DNA of 64,000 nucleotides from positions 672,912 through 736,911 of the forward strand of contig NZ_CP007597.1 of NCBI RefSeq assembly GCF_000661955.1. The letters run 5' to 3'. The notes beneath the pieces were generated by a model. That model was not told the DNA's origin. It was given only the letters and a program-made list of their open reading frames with translations, and did no database searches. Positions 1 through 8,894 of the stretch are shown here, piece after piece. The position numbers and the translations under genes are program-made. Origin of the DNA: Stenotrophomonas rhizophila (GTDB lineage: Bacteria; Pseudomonadota; Gammaproteobacteria; Xanthomonadales; Xanthomonadaceae). The first letter of the stretch is position 1; every line of letters starts with the position of its first letter.

Positions 1-1
1 C

Positions 2-277
2 CGTCTGCGCCCGATCATCATGACCTCGCTGGCCTTCGGCCTGGGCGTGCTGCCGCTGGCGATCGCCTCCGGTGCCGGTTCGGGCGCGCAGCGCGCGATC
101 GGTACCGGCGTGCTCGGCGGCATGGTGGTGGGCACCGTGCTGGGCGTGTTCTTCATCCCGCTGTTCTTCGTGGTGGTGCAGCGCCTGTTCAACCGCAAGC
201 TGCGCGCGGCCGAGGCGTCCCCGCAGGCCGGCACGCAACACAACGGCGATACGCCGGAAGGTGGCAATCATGAGTAA
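2..277 (+). CDS. RND efflux transporter permease, C-terminal fragment
   Basis: Only the last ~91 codons are in the window; the reading frame is open from the left edge. The visible part has the AcrB-type end: an R-P-I-x-M-T-S-L-A-F stretch, then the GTG(V/M)xGG(M)xxxTxLxxFFIPxFF(V)V pattern of the last transmembrane helix, followed by a short polar cytoplasmic tail. This is the inner-membrane proton-driven drug exporter of a tripartite RND pump. Its stop overlaps the start of the outer-membrane factor gene by 8 bases, so the two are one operon and probably translationally coupled. In Stenotrophomonas SmeE of SmeDEF is a good candidate, but the fragment is too short to tell Sme pumps apart. 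Confidence 0.9.
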   Translation, partial: RLRPIIMTSLAFGLGVLPLAIASGAGSGAQRAIGTGVLGGMVVGTVLGVFFIPLFFVVVQRLFNRKLRAAEASPQAGTQHNGDTPEGGNHE

Positions 278-1661
278 GGCATCCTCCCTGCTGGCCCTCG
301 CCGTGGCCGCGGCACTGTCCGGCTGCGCCACGCTGGTGCCGTCCAGCACCGAGGTCGCGCCGGCGATCCCGGCGCAGTGGCCGGCCACCACCAGCGGCAC
401 GTCCTCGGCCACCGTCGAGGTGGCCGACATCGGCTGGCGCGATTTCTTCGTCGACCCGCGCCTGCAGGCGGTGATCGCCCAGTCGCTGGACAACAACCGC
501 GACCTGCGCGTGGCCGTGCTCAACGTCGAAAAGGCGCGGGCGCAGTACCGCATCCAGCGCGCCGACCGCGTGCCTGCGGTCGGCGTGCAGGGGCAGATGA
601 CCCGCACCGGCGGCGATGCCCCGGTCACCGAGCAGTTCAGCGCGAACCTCGGTGTGGTCGAGTTCGAGCTGGACCTGTTCGGCCGCGTGCGCAACCTGAG
701 CCAGGCGGCGTTGCAGCAGTACTTCAGCGAGGCGGCCAACCGGCGCAGCGCGCAGCTCAGCCTGGTGGCCGAAGTGGCCAATGCCTGGCTGACCCTGGGC
801 GCGGACAACGAACAGCTGCGCATCGCCCAGGCCACCCTGGCCAGCTACGAAGACTCGCTGCGGCTGGCCGAGGCGCGTCATCAGCTGGGCGGCGCGTCGT
901 CGCTGGAACTCAGCCAGACGCGTACGCTGGTGGAAACCGCACGCACCGACGTGGCCCGCTTTGCCGGGCAGGTGGCGCAGGACCGCAACGCGTTGGTGCT
1001 GCTGGCCGGTGGGCCGGTCGATGACACCCTGTTGCCGGCAACCGAAGTGACCGAGATCGCGGCGGTGCGCCCGCTGCCGGCCGGCGTTCCCGGTGAGGTG
1101 CTGCTGCGCCGTCCCGACGTGATGGCCGCCGAGCACACGCTGCTGTCGGCCAATGCCAACATCGGTGCGGCCCGTGCGGCGTTCTTCCCGTCGATCAGCC
1201 TCACCGGCAGCATCGGCTCGGCGTCGTCGGAGCTGTCCAACCTGTTCGACAGCGGCACTCGTGCCTGGAGCTTCGTGCCGACGCTGAACCTGCCGATCTT
1301 CCAGGGCGGCAAGCTGCGCGCCAATCTGGGCGTGGCCACCGCCAACCGCGATATCGCACTGGCGCAGTACGAAAAGGCCATCCAGTCGGGCTTCCGCGAG
1401 GCGGCCGATGCATTGGCGCTCAACGACAGCCTGGATGCGCAGCTGGCCTCGCAGCAGGCCCTGATGGCGGCGGCCACGCAGGCGCAGACGCTGTCGCAGG
1501 CGCGCTACGACGCCGGGCTGGACAGCTTCGTCACCCTCCTGGATGCGCGGCGCACCGCCTATACCGCGCGCAAGTCGCTGGTCAGCACGCAGCTGGCGCA
1601 GCAGTCCAACCAGGTCGCGCTGTACAAGGTGCTGGGCGGCGGCTGGCACGAGCGCGGTTGA
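270..1661 (+). CDS. outer-membrane factor lipoprotein of the RND pump (OprM/NodT family)
   Basis: 463-residue TolC-like outer-membrane channel completing a tripartite multidrug efflux pump. The N-terminus is a lipoprotein signal with lipobox LSGC (Cys17), followed by two outer-membrane-efflux-protein repeats. Typical family motifs are visible: [10 protein letters not shown] in the first repeat, LLRRPDV around the repeat junction, [12 protein letters not shown] and the [15 protein letters not shown] stretch near the C-terminus. The start at 270 is chosen because it gives the lipoprotein signal, has a GAAGG ribosome site 8 bases upstream and overlaps the pump gene; a longer frame open to position 72 would add an Arg/Ala-rich non-signal extension. 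SmeF is the likely identity if the upstream pump is SmeE; this is inferred from memory of family features. Confidence 0.93.
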   Translation: MSKASSLLALAVAAALSGCATLVPSSTEVAPAIPAQWPATTSGTSSATVEVADIGWRDFFVDPRLQAVIAQSLDNNRDLRVAVLNVEKARAQYRIQRADRVPAVGVQGQMTRTGGDAPVTEQFSANLGVVEFELDLFGRVRNLSQAALQQYFSEAANRRSAQLSLVAEVANAWLTLGADNEQLRIAQATLASYEDSLRLAEARHQLGGASSLELSQTRTLVETARTDVARFAGQVAQDRNALVLLAGGPVDDTLLPATEVTEIAAVRPLPAGVPGEVLLRRPDVMAAEHTLLSANANIGAARAAFFPSISLTGSIGSASSELSNLFDSGTRAWSFVPTLNLPIFQGGKLRANLGVATANRDIALAQYEKAIQSGFREAADALALNDSLDAQLASQQALMAAATQAQTLSQARYDAGLDSFVTLLDARRTAYTARKSLVSTQLAQQSNQVALYKVLGGGWHERG

Positions 1662-1675
1662 GCCGACCGGTAGAG

Positions 1676-1860
1676 CCGAGGCGTAGAACCGACCGGTAGA
1701 GCCGACCGGTAGAGCCGACTGTTAGTCGGCTGCTCTCAGGTGGCAGGCAAGGGCAGCCGACTAACAGTCGGCTCTACCGGTCGGCTCTACCGGTCGTGAT
1801 TTCTTTTCGGTGGTCGGTAAGGGCAGCCGACTAACAGTCGGCTCTACCGGTCGGCTCTAC
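1676..1860. repeat. cluster of GTAGAGCCGAC-type SMAG REPs and half-elements
   Basis: Three full hairpins of the form GTAGAGCCGAC-TGTT-AGTCGGC are present: one on the plus strand at 1709-1731 and two in inverted orientation at 1755-1777 and 1825-1847. On both sides there are extra single arms (GGTAGAGCCGACC repeated before the first copy, GGTCGGCTCTACC after the others), so the block is a nested series of full and half palindromes. The full copies can fold into long stem-loops between the convergent ends of the efflux gene and the iron-permease gene, and could end transcription or protect mRNA ends. Confidence 0.85.
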
Positions 1861-1875
1861 CAGTCGGCTCTACCG

Positions 1876-2322
1876 TCATGATCGGTCATGACCTCGGTTA
1901 TCCACCCGGTCATCATCCCGCCCATCGCCATGGCAGGCACGCGCACGTTCCAGCGCATCACCGGCTTCGCGTGCCATGCGCTCGTACTCGCGGCGGATCT
2001 CTTCCAGTCGCTCTTCGTCGAGCTCTTCCAGGTCCAGCAGTTCGTTGTTGGCCTCGGCGGTGGCCCGGATCAGCTCATCGAGCTTGATCTGCACCGCAGC
2101 CGCATCCGCGTTCTGGCTGTGCTGGATCAGGAACACCATCAGGAAGGTGATGATCGTGGTGCCGGTGTTGATCACCAGCTGCCACGTATCGTTGAATTTG
2201 AAGACGGGGCCGCTGAGTGCCCACAGCGCCACGATGGACACGGCGGCAAGGAACGTCCAAGGCGTTCCTGCTGCATAGGCCGCCTTCTTGGCGACCAGGT
2301 TGAACACACTTCGAAGGCTCAT
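1876..2322 (-). CDS. low-affinity iron permease family membrane protein
   Basis: 148-residue small membrane protein resembling the low-affinity iron permease family (PF04120). After a short amphipathic N-terminus there are two hydrophobic segments, around residues 22-42 and 48-66, the second being the diagnostic W-x-L-V-I-N-T-G-T-T-I-I-T-F-L-M-V-F-L-I-Q block. A long acidic/charged helix follows (DLEELDEERLEEIRREYERMAREAG region), then a His/Asp/Arg-rich tail. Iron transport has been proposed for the family mainly by similarity to yeast Fet4, so the function is tentative. The gene is monocistronic and its 3' end abuts the REP cluster. Confidence 0.75.
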   Translation of the reverse strand: MSLRSVFNLVAKKAAYAAGTPWTFLAAVSIVALWALSGPVFKFNDTWQLVINTGTTIITFLMVFLIQHSQNADAAAVQIKLDELIRATAEANNELLDLEELDEERLEEIRREYERMAREAGDALERARACHGDGRDDDRVDNRGHDRS

Positions 2323-2392
2323 GCGGCACGGCAGGGTAGCAACGGGACCCCATCATTGGCGGCGCGCCGTGTACGCGCCGTGCAGCGTGTGC

Positions 2393-2734
2393 TCAGGCGC
2401 GTGCGGCACCCAGGCGCGGGCGCGTGGCCACGTCGTGGCGGCTGGCCAGGTACACATGTTCCCAGCAGGATTCGACGAACGCGCGGGCCTGCTCTTCGGT
2501 GAGGCGCGGCATGATCTGCAGTGCGTACTGGGTCTGGAACGTTTCATCGCGCTGCTCGTCGCTCGCGCGCGGCTGGGTGATCAGCGAATCGCAGGCGAAC
2601 TTGATCCACGGCACGTAGTGGCCGAACGACCCCGAGCCCGTGCCAAGGTTGCCGTCGGCGTGGCGCTGGCGCCAGTACGCAACCTCTGCGTCTACGTCGA
2701 TCACGGCAGGGATGGAAAGCTGGGCGGAAGACAT
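2393..2734 (-). CDS. conserved hypothetical protein
   Basis: About 113 residues, soluble, no signal peptide and no family I recognise. It contains an AEVAYWRQRH stretch, a Y-V-P-W-I-K-F-A-C-D segment and a C-terminal E-E-Q-A-R-A-F-V-E-S-C-W helix. The frame is open further upstream to an ATG at 2800 that overlaps the stop of the next gene (ATGA), but the extra 22 codons have unusually low G/C at third positions, unlike the rest, so the ATG at 2734 is preferred; 2800 cannot be excluded. It is cotranscribed with the hypothetical gene just upstream, and the two probably act together. Confidence 0.6.
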   Translation of the reverse strand: MSSAQLSIPAVIDVDAEVAYWRQRHADGNLGTGSGSFGHYVPWIKFACDSLITQPRASDEQRDETFQTQYALQIMPRLTEEQARAFVESCWEHVYLASRHDVATRPRLGAARA

Positions 2735-2796
2735 GGTGGCATCGATATGCAAGGAGGGAGTTTTACAAGAGTGCGTAAAGCGCAGTGCATGCGACG

Positions 2797-3087
2797 TCAT
2801 TGTGGTGTCGACTCCGCGTGGCGGTCCTGGCTGACATGTTCAGCGCAGCGTTCGCCCAGCAACTGTGCATGGTCGACCACGCCCAGCTGTTCGGCCAACG
2901 TGGCCAGCTGGTTGCAGACATCGATGCGCCGCTCCGGATGGGCGTGGGTCAAAGCGTCCTGGATGGCCTGGTAGGCGGTCCAGAACGGAGCGGAGTTCTG
3001 GTAGGTGGCGTAATGCACCTGCAGCTGTTCCCAGGCAGTAACCAGCGCGGGGTCCATGGCGGCGGTGCGGCGTATTCGGGCATTCAT
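2797..3087 (-). CDS. conserved hypothetical protein
   Basis: 96-residue soluble, helical protein of unknown function (W-E-Q-L-Q-V-H-Y-A-T-Y segment, later R-R-I-D-V-C-N-Q-L-A-T-L-A-E-Q-L). The start at 3087 is supported by a strong GAGGAG ribosome site 7 bases upstream; a longer frame to 3120 lacks one. It precedes and nearly touches the hypothetical gene ending at 2393, forming a two-gene unit. About 250 bases follow upstream before the deaminase gene, in which I see no further gene. Confidence 0.6.
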   Translation of the reverse strand: MNARIRRTAAMDPALVTAWEQLQVHYATYQNSAPFWTAYQAIQDALTHAHPERRIDVCNQLATLAEQLGVVDHAQLLGERCAEHVSQDRHAESTPQ

Positions 3088-3344
3088 GACGTCTCCTCGA
3101 CGCTGCTGCCCCCTGTGCATCCACCATAGGCGGTCGCTGTGCAGGGTTTGTTAGTGCAGCGTCGTCGCGCGGTGCCGCAGGTGTGGACACTGCGGTGCGC
3201 GAGGACGGCCATACGCTGCTGGCACAGCGCGTTCACCCGGCTGACGGGAACTGAAGCGTTCAGAACCGGAGATGCTGCGATCGGGTGTCACAGCACCTCA
3301 CAGGCGCAGCGGAACGGCTCACTCCACTGCGCGAAGCATCGCGA

Positions 3345-3797
3345 TCACTCGCCGATGTCTTCGTTCCAGACCTCCGGGTGGGCCGAAATGAAGCCGCCCA
3401 GCAGGTCGATGCAGGCCTGACTCTGCATGTCGATGACTTTGACCCCGTTTTCGCGCAGCCATTCGATGCCGCCCTGGAAGGTGACCGACTCGCCTACCAC
3501 CACGGTGCCGATGTTGAACTGGCGCACCAGCCCGCTGCAGTACCAGCACGGGGCCAGCGTGGTGACCATGATGGTGTCCTGGTAGCGGCGCTGGCGGCCG
3601 GCCTTGCGGAACGCATCGGTTTCCCCGTGCACCGACGGGTCGCCTTCCTGCACCCGGCGGTTGTGGCCGCAGCCCAGCAGGCGGCCGTCGTTGTGGTACA
3701 GGGCAGCGCCGATCGGGATGCCGCCTTCGGCCAGGCCCTGGCGGGCTTCGGCGATGGCGGTTTCAAGCAGGGCGGCGTAGTCGGGGGTGGTGATCAT
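3345..3797 (-). CDS. cytosine/nucleoside deaminase-like zinc enzyme
   Basis: 150-residue member of the CMP/dCMP-type zinc deaminase superfamily. The zinc and catalytic residues are visible: His57 and Glu59 in the H-G-E motif and Cys84/Cys87 in P-C-W-Y-C. Length and motif spacing fit the small single-domain cytosine deaminases (yeast FCY1 type) better than TadA, but the substrate (free cytosine, guanine or a nucleoside) cannot be settled by eye. The start at 3797 gives a normal N-terminus; the frame is open far upstream only as an antisense shadow of ubiE. The gene is divergent from ubiE. Confidence 0.8.
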   Translation of the reverse strand: MITTPDYAALLETAIAEARQGLAEGGIPIGAALYHNDGRLLGCGHNRRVQEGDPSVHGETDAFRKAGRQRRYQDTIMVTTLAPCWYCSGLVRQFNIGTVVVGESVTFQGGIEWLRENGVKVIDMQSQACIDLLGGFISAHPEVWNEDIGE

Positions 3798-3932
3798 GGG
3801 CGGTCCGTAAGCATCTGGACCGCCATGATAGTGGCCGCCAGCGGCTTCGGCACCGGCCGGCGCGGGCCCCCTGCGGCGCCCGGTCGCAGGGGGCGGGTGC
3901 CGCAGCGCGCCGAGCGGTGCGATAATCCGTCC

Positions 3933-4694
3933 ATGAGCGAATCCCCCTACAAGACTGGCACCACCCATTTCGGCTTCCGCGATGTCGCAGCCAAGGACAA
4001 GCAGAAGCTGGTGGGCGAAGTGTTCACCTCGGTCGCGCGCAGCTACGACCTGATGAACGACCTGATGAGCCTGGGCATCCACCGGGCCTGGAAGCGCTAC
4101 TACGTGGCCACCGCGCAGGTGAAGCCGGGTGACCGCGTGCTCGACCTGGCCGGCGGCACCGGCGACATCGCCGCGCTGATCAAGGAGCGGGTGGGTGACG
4201 AGGGTGAAGTGGTGCTGGGCGACATCAACGCCGGCATGCTGTCGGTGGGCCGCGACCGGTTGATGAACCGCGGCCTGGTCAAGGGCCTGGAGTACGTGCA
4301 GTGCAACGCCGAGGCGCTGCCGTTCCCGGACGCCAGCTTCGACCTGGTGACCATCGCCTTCGGCCTGCGCAACGTGACCGACAAGGACGCCGGCCTGCGC
4401 GAGATGTACCGCGTGCTCAAGGTGGGCGGCCAGGCGCGCGTGCTGGAGTTCTCCGAAGTCACCGCGGACTGGTTCAAGCCGATCTACGACTTCCACTCGT
4501 TCAAGATCCTGCCCAAGCTGGGCCAGCTGTTCGCGCGTGACGGCGACAGCTACCAGTACCTGGCCGAGAGCATCCGCAAGCACCCGCCGCAGGAACAGCT
4601 CAAGACCATGATGGGCGAGGCGGGCTTCGCGCGCTGCCATTACAAGAACCTGACCGGCGGCATCGTCTCGATCCACTCCGGCTACAAGGTTTGA
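3933..4694 (+). CDS. ubiE: ubiquinone/menaquinone biosynthesis C-methyltransferase UbiE
   Basis: 253 residues, exactly the family size. SAM-dependent methyltransferase that C-methylates the benzoquinol ring in ubiquinone synthesis (and demethylmenaquinol where menaquinone is made). Seen in the sequence: the N-terminal T-H-F-G-F-R-D-V signature, V-F-x-S-V-A-x-x-Y-D-L-M-N-D block, SAM motif LDLAGGTGD, the acidic GDIN motif, and the F-G-L-R-N-V-T-D and S-I-H-S-G-Y-K-V ends typical of UbiE. The ATG at 3933 matches the family N-terminus. A 9-bp perfect stem (3867-3875 with 3885-3893) lies in the divergent leader between this gene and the deaminase. Confidence 0.97.
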   Translation: MSESPYKTGTTHFGFRDVAAKDKQKLVGEVFTSVARSYDLMNDLMSLGIHRAWKRYYVATAQVKPGDRVLDLAGGTGDIAALIKERVGDEGEVVLGDINAGMLSVGRDRLMNRGLVKGLEYVQCNAEALPFPDASFDLVTIAFGLRNVTDKDAGLREMYRVLKVGGQARVLEFSEVTADWFKPIYDFHSFKILPKLGQLFARDGDSYQYLAESIRKHPPQEQLKTMMGEAGFARCHYKNLTGGIVSIHSGYKV

Positions 4695-4762
4695 GACACC
4701 GGTCCAGTTCCCGCTGAGGGAGCTGGTCCACACTGCGGGCAGGCTGTCAGAGAGGGCCTGCC

Positions 4763-5626
4763 ATGCGTCTGTACCGCGGCCTGGCCCGCGTGTTTCCCCG
4801 GTCGTTCAGCGCCAAGCTGATGACCGTGGTGTTCATCGGCGTGCACGTACCGCTGCTGGGGCTGCTGCTGTGGATGGCGGTCAGCGGCCACTACCAGCGC
4901 GACACGATGTGGACCGTGGTCGGCGTGGTGCTGGGCGCCACCCTGGTGGGCACCGCGATGGCGATGATGGCGCTGTACCGGCTGATGGCGCCGCTGCGCC
5001 AGGCCGCCGACGCGCTGGAGGCCTACTACGACGAACAGCGCCTGCCGCACCTGCCCGACCTGGGCCATGACGAGATCGGCCGGCTGCTGCGCAGCATCAA
5101 CCGCAACCTGCACGGCGTCGACGCCGGCCTGCGCGACCTGCGCCGCAGCGTGCTGCTCGATCCGCTCACCCAGGCGCTGAACCGGCGTGGCTGCGAGCAG
5201 GCCCTGGCCGACTCGGCGCAGCTGGCGCAATCGCGCCGGCAGCCGTTGAGCCTGTTCGTGGTGGACCTGGACAACCTCAAGCCGATCAATGACGCGCACG
5301 GCCACCTGGCCGGCGACCAGGTGCTGGTACGCCTGGTGGAATCGGCGCGGCAGTGGCTGCAGCCCGGCGACTGGATCGGGCGCTGGGGCGGGGATGAGTT
5401 CGTGTTGGCCGTGCACGCCAGCCACGCGGTGGCCTGCGTGCGGTTGCGCCACTGGTTGGCCGTGCTGGCCGCAGACAACGGTGAACAGACGCCGCTCAAG
5501 GCCAGTGCCGGTGGCGCGGCGTATCGACCGGGCGAAGACCTGCGCGAGGTCTACCGCCGCGCGGACGCGGCGATGTACCGCGCCAAATATGCCGGCGGCG
5601 CGCGGTTGCTGTGCGAACCCGACTGA
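4763..5626 (+). CDS. membrane-bound GGDEF-domain protein (probable diguanylate cyclase)
   Basis: 287 residues. Two transmembrane helices (about residues 18-40 and 50-72) with almost no periplasmic loop between them are followed by a HAMP-like linker and a C-terminal GGDEF domain. The catalytic motif is intact (GGDEF at residues 209-213, preceded by G-R-W), so synthesis of c-di-GMP from GTP is expected. The inhibitory RxxD site nine residues upstream reads QPGD, so product feedback inhibition is probably lost. A GAGAGGG ribosome site precedes the ATG. No partner gene is adjacent; it stands alone between ubiE and the aminopeptidase gene. Confidence 0.88.
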   Translation: MRLYRGLARVFPRSFSAKLMTVVFIGVHVPLLGLLLWMAVSGHYQRDTMWTVVGVVLGATLVGTAMAMMALYRLMAPLRQAADALEAYYDEQRLPHLPDLGHDEIGRLLRSINRNLHGVDAGLRDLRRSVLLDPLTQALNRRGCEQALADSAQLAQSRRQPLSLFVVDLDNLKPINDAHGHLAGDQVLVRLVESARQWLQPGDWIGRWGGDEFVLAVHASHAVACVRLRHWLAVLAADNGEQTPLKASAGGAAYRPGEDLREVYRRADAAMYRAKYAGGARLLCEPD

Positions 5627-5704
5627 ATGCGCAGCCCGGGGCGTCGGCGCTGCGGGGCGGGGCGGACAGGGGGTAAACTGGTCGTTTCACCCTGATCGGT
5701 CCCG

Positions 5705-7636
5705 ATGTCCATGCGATCTCCGTTCCTGCTCATTCCCCTTGCCGTGGCGCTGGCCGCCGGCTGTTCCAAAGAAGCGGCCGCCCCGGCTGCCGCGCCCACC
5801 GCCACCGCACCGGCGAGCACTGCCATGAAAGCCGACAGCCGCAGCCACGATGAAAGCTCCTACGCCGAGCCGGACAAGGTGGTGGTCAAGGACCTGGCGC
5901 TGGACCTGAAGCTGGACTTCGACGCCAAGCAGATCGGTGGCACCGCCACCTACACCCTGGAGTGGAAGGACAAGGCGGCCAAGCAGCTGGTGCTCGACAC
6001 CCGCGAGCTGACCGTGTCGAAGGTCGAGGCGATCGACGCCGACGGCAAGGCATCGCCGCTGCAGTTCGTGCTGGCCCCGGCCGACAAGGTGTTCGGCAGC
6101 AAGCTGAGCATCGAGGCGCCTGCGCAGCCGGCCAAGGTGCAGATCACCTACCACACCGCCCCGACCGCCTCGGGCCTGCAGTGGCTGGAGCCGTCGATGA
6201 CCGAGGGCAAGAAGCTGCCCTTCATGTTCAGCCAGTCCCAGGCCATCCACGCCCGTTCGTGGGTGCCGTTGCAGGACACGCCGAGCGTGCGCTTCACCTA
6301 CAGCGCGCATGTCACCTCGCGCGCGGACGTGATGGTGCTGATGAGCGCCGACAACGATCCCAAGGCCGCGCGTGACGGTGATTACACCTTCAAGATGCCG
6401 CAGCCGATCCCGTCCTACCTGCTGGCCATCGCCGCCGGCGACCTGGTGTTCGAGCCGATCTCCGGCCGCTCCGGCGTGTGGGCTGAACCGACCATGGTCG
6501 GCAAGGCCGCCAAGGAATTCGAAGACACCGAGAAGATGATCGGCGCCGCCGAGAAGCTGTACGGCCAGTACCGCTGGGGCCGCTACGACATGCTGGTGCT
6601 GCCGCCGTCGTTCCCGTTCGGTGGCATGGAAAACCCGCGCCTGACCTTCGCCACGCCCACCGTGATCGTGGGCGACAAGTCGCTGGTGTCGCTGGTGGCC
6701 CACGAACTGGCGCACAGCTGGTCGGGCAACCTGGTGACCAACGCCAGCTGGAAGGACATCTGGCTCAACGAAGGCTTCACCACCTACGTGCAGGGCCGCA
6801 TCACCGAAGCGCTGTATGGCCAGGAAATGGCCGAGATGGAGCGCGAGATCGACCAGAACGACCTGCTGGCCGAAGTGAAGGACATGAGCCCGGCCGACCA
6901 GGCGCTGGCGCTGCCGCCGCTGACCGAGCGTGATCCGGACGACGCGCTGAGCCAGGTCGCCTACGTCAAGGGCGCCTGGTTCCTGCAGTTCCTGGAGCAG
7001 CGTTTTGGTCGCGAGACCTTCGACCCGTTCCTGCGCGGCTGGTTCGATGACCACGCCTTCCAGAGCGCGAACACCGACCAGTTCGTTGCGTACCTGAAGA
7101 AGAACCTGCTGTCCAAGAAGCCGGGTGCCGTGACCGACGCCGAGCTGAAGGCATGGCTGGACGAGCCGGGCATTCCGTCGTTCGCGACCAAGGCCCGCTC
7201 GCGCAACTTCTCCATCGTCGATACCGCGCGCATCGCCTGGCAGGGCAGCAACACCCTGCCGAACGTGCAGATCACCGGCGAGTGGGGCACCCAGGAATGG
7301 GTGCACTTCATCGATGGCCTGGGCAAGACCCTGCCGCTGGACAAGCTGGCGGCGCTGGACAAGGCGTACCACTTCACCGGAACCGCCAATGGCGAAATCG
7401 CGATGCGCTGGTACCCGCTGGCCATCCGCAGTGGTTACGCCGAAGCCAACGAACCGGCCGCGGCCTTCATCGAGCGCGTGGGCCGTCGCAAGCTGATCCT
7501 GCCGATCTACGCAGAACTGGTGAAGACCCCCGAAGGCCTGGCATTCGCCAAGGCGGCCTTCGAGAAGGCCAAGCCGGGCTACCACCCGATCACCACCGCG
7601 TCGGTGCAGGACATGCTGGACAAGGCAAGCAAGTAG
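5705..7636 (+). CDS. M1-family metallo-aminopeptidase lipoprotein
   Basis: 643-residue zinc aminopeptidase, probably periplasmic and membrane-anchored. The N-terminus is a lipoprotein signal with AAGC lipobox (Cys about residue 20) and an Ala/Pro-rich spacer. Core motifs: exopeptidase G-G-M-E-N at 306-310, zinc motif H333-E-L-A-H337 and the third ligand Glu356 in N-E-G-F, with the conserved 18-residue spacing. The C-terminal helical domain (leukotriene-A4-hydrolase type) is complete. It removes N-terminal residues from peptides; specificity is unknown. Start could be Met1 or Met3. It ends in a strong intrinsic terminator, so it is monocistronic. Confidence 0.93.
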   Translation: MSMRSPFLLIPLAVALAAGCSKEAAAPAAAPTATAPASTAMKADSRSHDESSYAEPDKVVVKDLALDLKLDFDAKQIGGTATYTLEWKDKAAKQLVLDTRELTVSKVEAIDADGKASPLQFVLAPADKVFGSKLSIEAPAQPAKVQITYHTAPTASGLQWLEPSMTEGKKLPFMFSQSQAIHARSWVPLQDTPSVRFTYSAHVTSRADVMVLMSADNDPKAARDGDYTFKMPQPIPSYLLAIAAGDLVFEPISGRSGVWAEPTMVGKAAKEFEDTEKMIGAAEKLYGQYRWGRYDMLVLPPSFPFGGMENPRLTFATPTVIVGDKSLVSLVAHELAHSWSGNLVTNASWKDIWLNEGFTTYVQGRITEALYGQEMAEMEREIDQNDLLAEVKDMSPADQALALPPLTERDPDDALSQVAYVKGAWFLQFLEQRFGRETFDPFLRGWFDDHAFQSANTDQFVAYLKKNLLSKKPGAVTDAELKAWLDEPGIPSFATKARSRNFSIVDTARIAWQGSNTLPNVQITGEWGTQEWVHFIDGLGKTLPLDKLAALDKAYHFTGTANGEIAMRWYPLAIRSGYAEANEPAAAFIERVGRRKLILPIYAELVKTPEGLAFAKAAFEKAKPGYHPITTASVQDMLDKASK

Positions 7637-7692
7637 TGCCGGCCGCTGGCCGGCAACTCAGCCCAGCCAGCACCGCGCGACGCACTGCCTGA

Positions 7693-7720
7693 AAACGGCG
7701 GGGAAACCCGCCGTTTTTTT
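7693..7720 (+). terminator. intrinsic terminator after the M1 aminopeptidase gene
   Basis: AACGGCGGG-GAAA-CCCGCCGTT stem with a tetraloop followed by seven T residues, 57 bases after the aminopeptidase stop. Confidence 0.92.
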
Positions 7721-7747
7721 GTGCGCGACGCCATGCGCAGCGGCGCC

Positions 7748-8838
7748 CCGTCAGATCGACACCGCGCTACCCCGGTAGGGTCGCATCCCGATCGACCGCC
7801 ATTGCATTGCCCCCGTTCGATATCGGCATGAACATCAGCGGAGAGGGCCGCGGCCCCGCCCCAGGTCACGCCACCACCGCACGCAGACCCGCCGAGGGCG
7901 GTCGATGGGGATGCGACCCTACCGACACAGGGCCCCGTCAGCTCGACGCCGAGCGTCCCCGTCACAGGGATCCGTCAGATCAACGCCGCGCTACCGAGGT
8001 AGGGTCGCATCCCAATCGACCGCCATTGCATTGCCCACGTTCGATACCGACATGGACATCAAACGAAAAGAGCCTTGGCTGCGTCCCAGGTCATGCCACC
8101 ACCGCACGCGGACCCGCCGAGGGCGGTCGATAAGGATGCGACCCTACCAGCCGTCACAGGGCCCCGTCAGCTCGACGCCGAGCGTCCCCGTCACAGGGAT
8201 CCGTCAGATCGACACCGCGCTACCCCGGTAGGGTCGCATCCCAATCGACCGCCATTGCATTGCCCCCGTTCGATATCGGCATGAACATCAGCGGAGAGGG
8301 CCGCGGCCCCGCCCCAATTCACGCCCCCACCGCACGCAGGCCCGCCGAGGGCGGTCGATAGGGATGCGACCCTGCCGCGTCACAGGGACCCGTCAGATTG
8401 ACGCCGAGCGTCCCCCGTCACAGCGATCCGTCAGATCGACACCGCGCTACCCCGGTAGGGTCGCATCCCAATCGACCGCCATTGCATTGCCCACGTTCGA
8501 TACCGACATGGACATCAAACGAAAAGAGCCTTGGCTGCGTCCCAGGTCACGCCCCCACCGCACGCGGATCCACCGAGAGCGGTCGATAGGGATGCGACCC
8601 TACCAGCCGTCACAGGGACCCGTCAGATTGACACCGAGCGTCCCCGTCACAGGGATCCGTCAGATCGACACCGCGCTACCCCGGTAGGGTCGCATCCCAA
8701 TCGACCGCCATTGCATTGCCCCCGTTCGATATCGGCATGAACATCAGCGGAGAGGGCCGCGGCCCCGCCCCAGGTCATGCCACCACCGCACGCAGGCCCG
8801 CCGAGGGCGGTCGATGGGGATGCGACCCTACCACCTCC
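7748..8838. repeat. five-unit tandem array of REPIN-like elements with alternating A/B spacers
   Basis: Units start at 7748, 7972, 8201, 8428 and 8657; the four complete ones are 224-229 bp. Each contains a 150-bp inverted-repeat element whose ends read GGTAGGGTCGCATCCC and its complement, followed inwards by ATCGACCGCC and its complement, and then a linker rich in GTCAGATCGACGCCGAGCG-like sequence. Inside the element the spacer is of two types: type A (with GATATCGGCATGAACATCAG) in units 1, 3 and 5, and type B (with GATACCGACATGGACATC) in units 2 and 4. The ORFs that cross it follow the repeat rather than a protein pattern, so no gene is called in 7637-8894. Confidence 0.93.
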
Positions 8839-8894
8839 CCCGTTACAGTAGGCCGGTGACGCCATTGGGCGCCTTGCCAATCACGGAGTACGCA

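Noticed and set aside
3345..4733. Long minus-strand frame of 462 codons covering the deaminase and antisense of ubiE
   Set aside because: Only the last 150 codons are a real gene (start 3797); the part opposite ubiE is an antisense shadow caused by high GC.
7807..8740. Several ~100-codon open frames in the REPIN array
   Set aside because: They recur with the 228-bp DNA repeat, overlap in different frames and have no ribosome sites; low-complexity DNA explains them.
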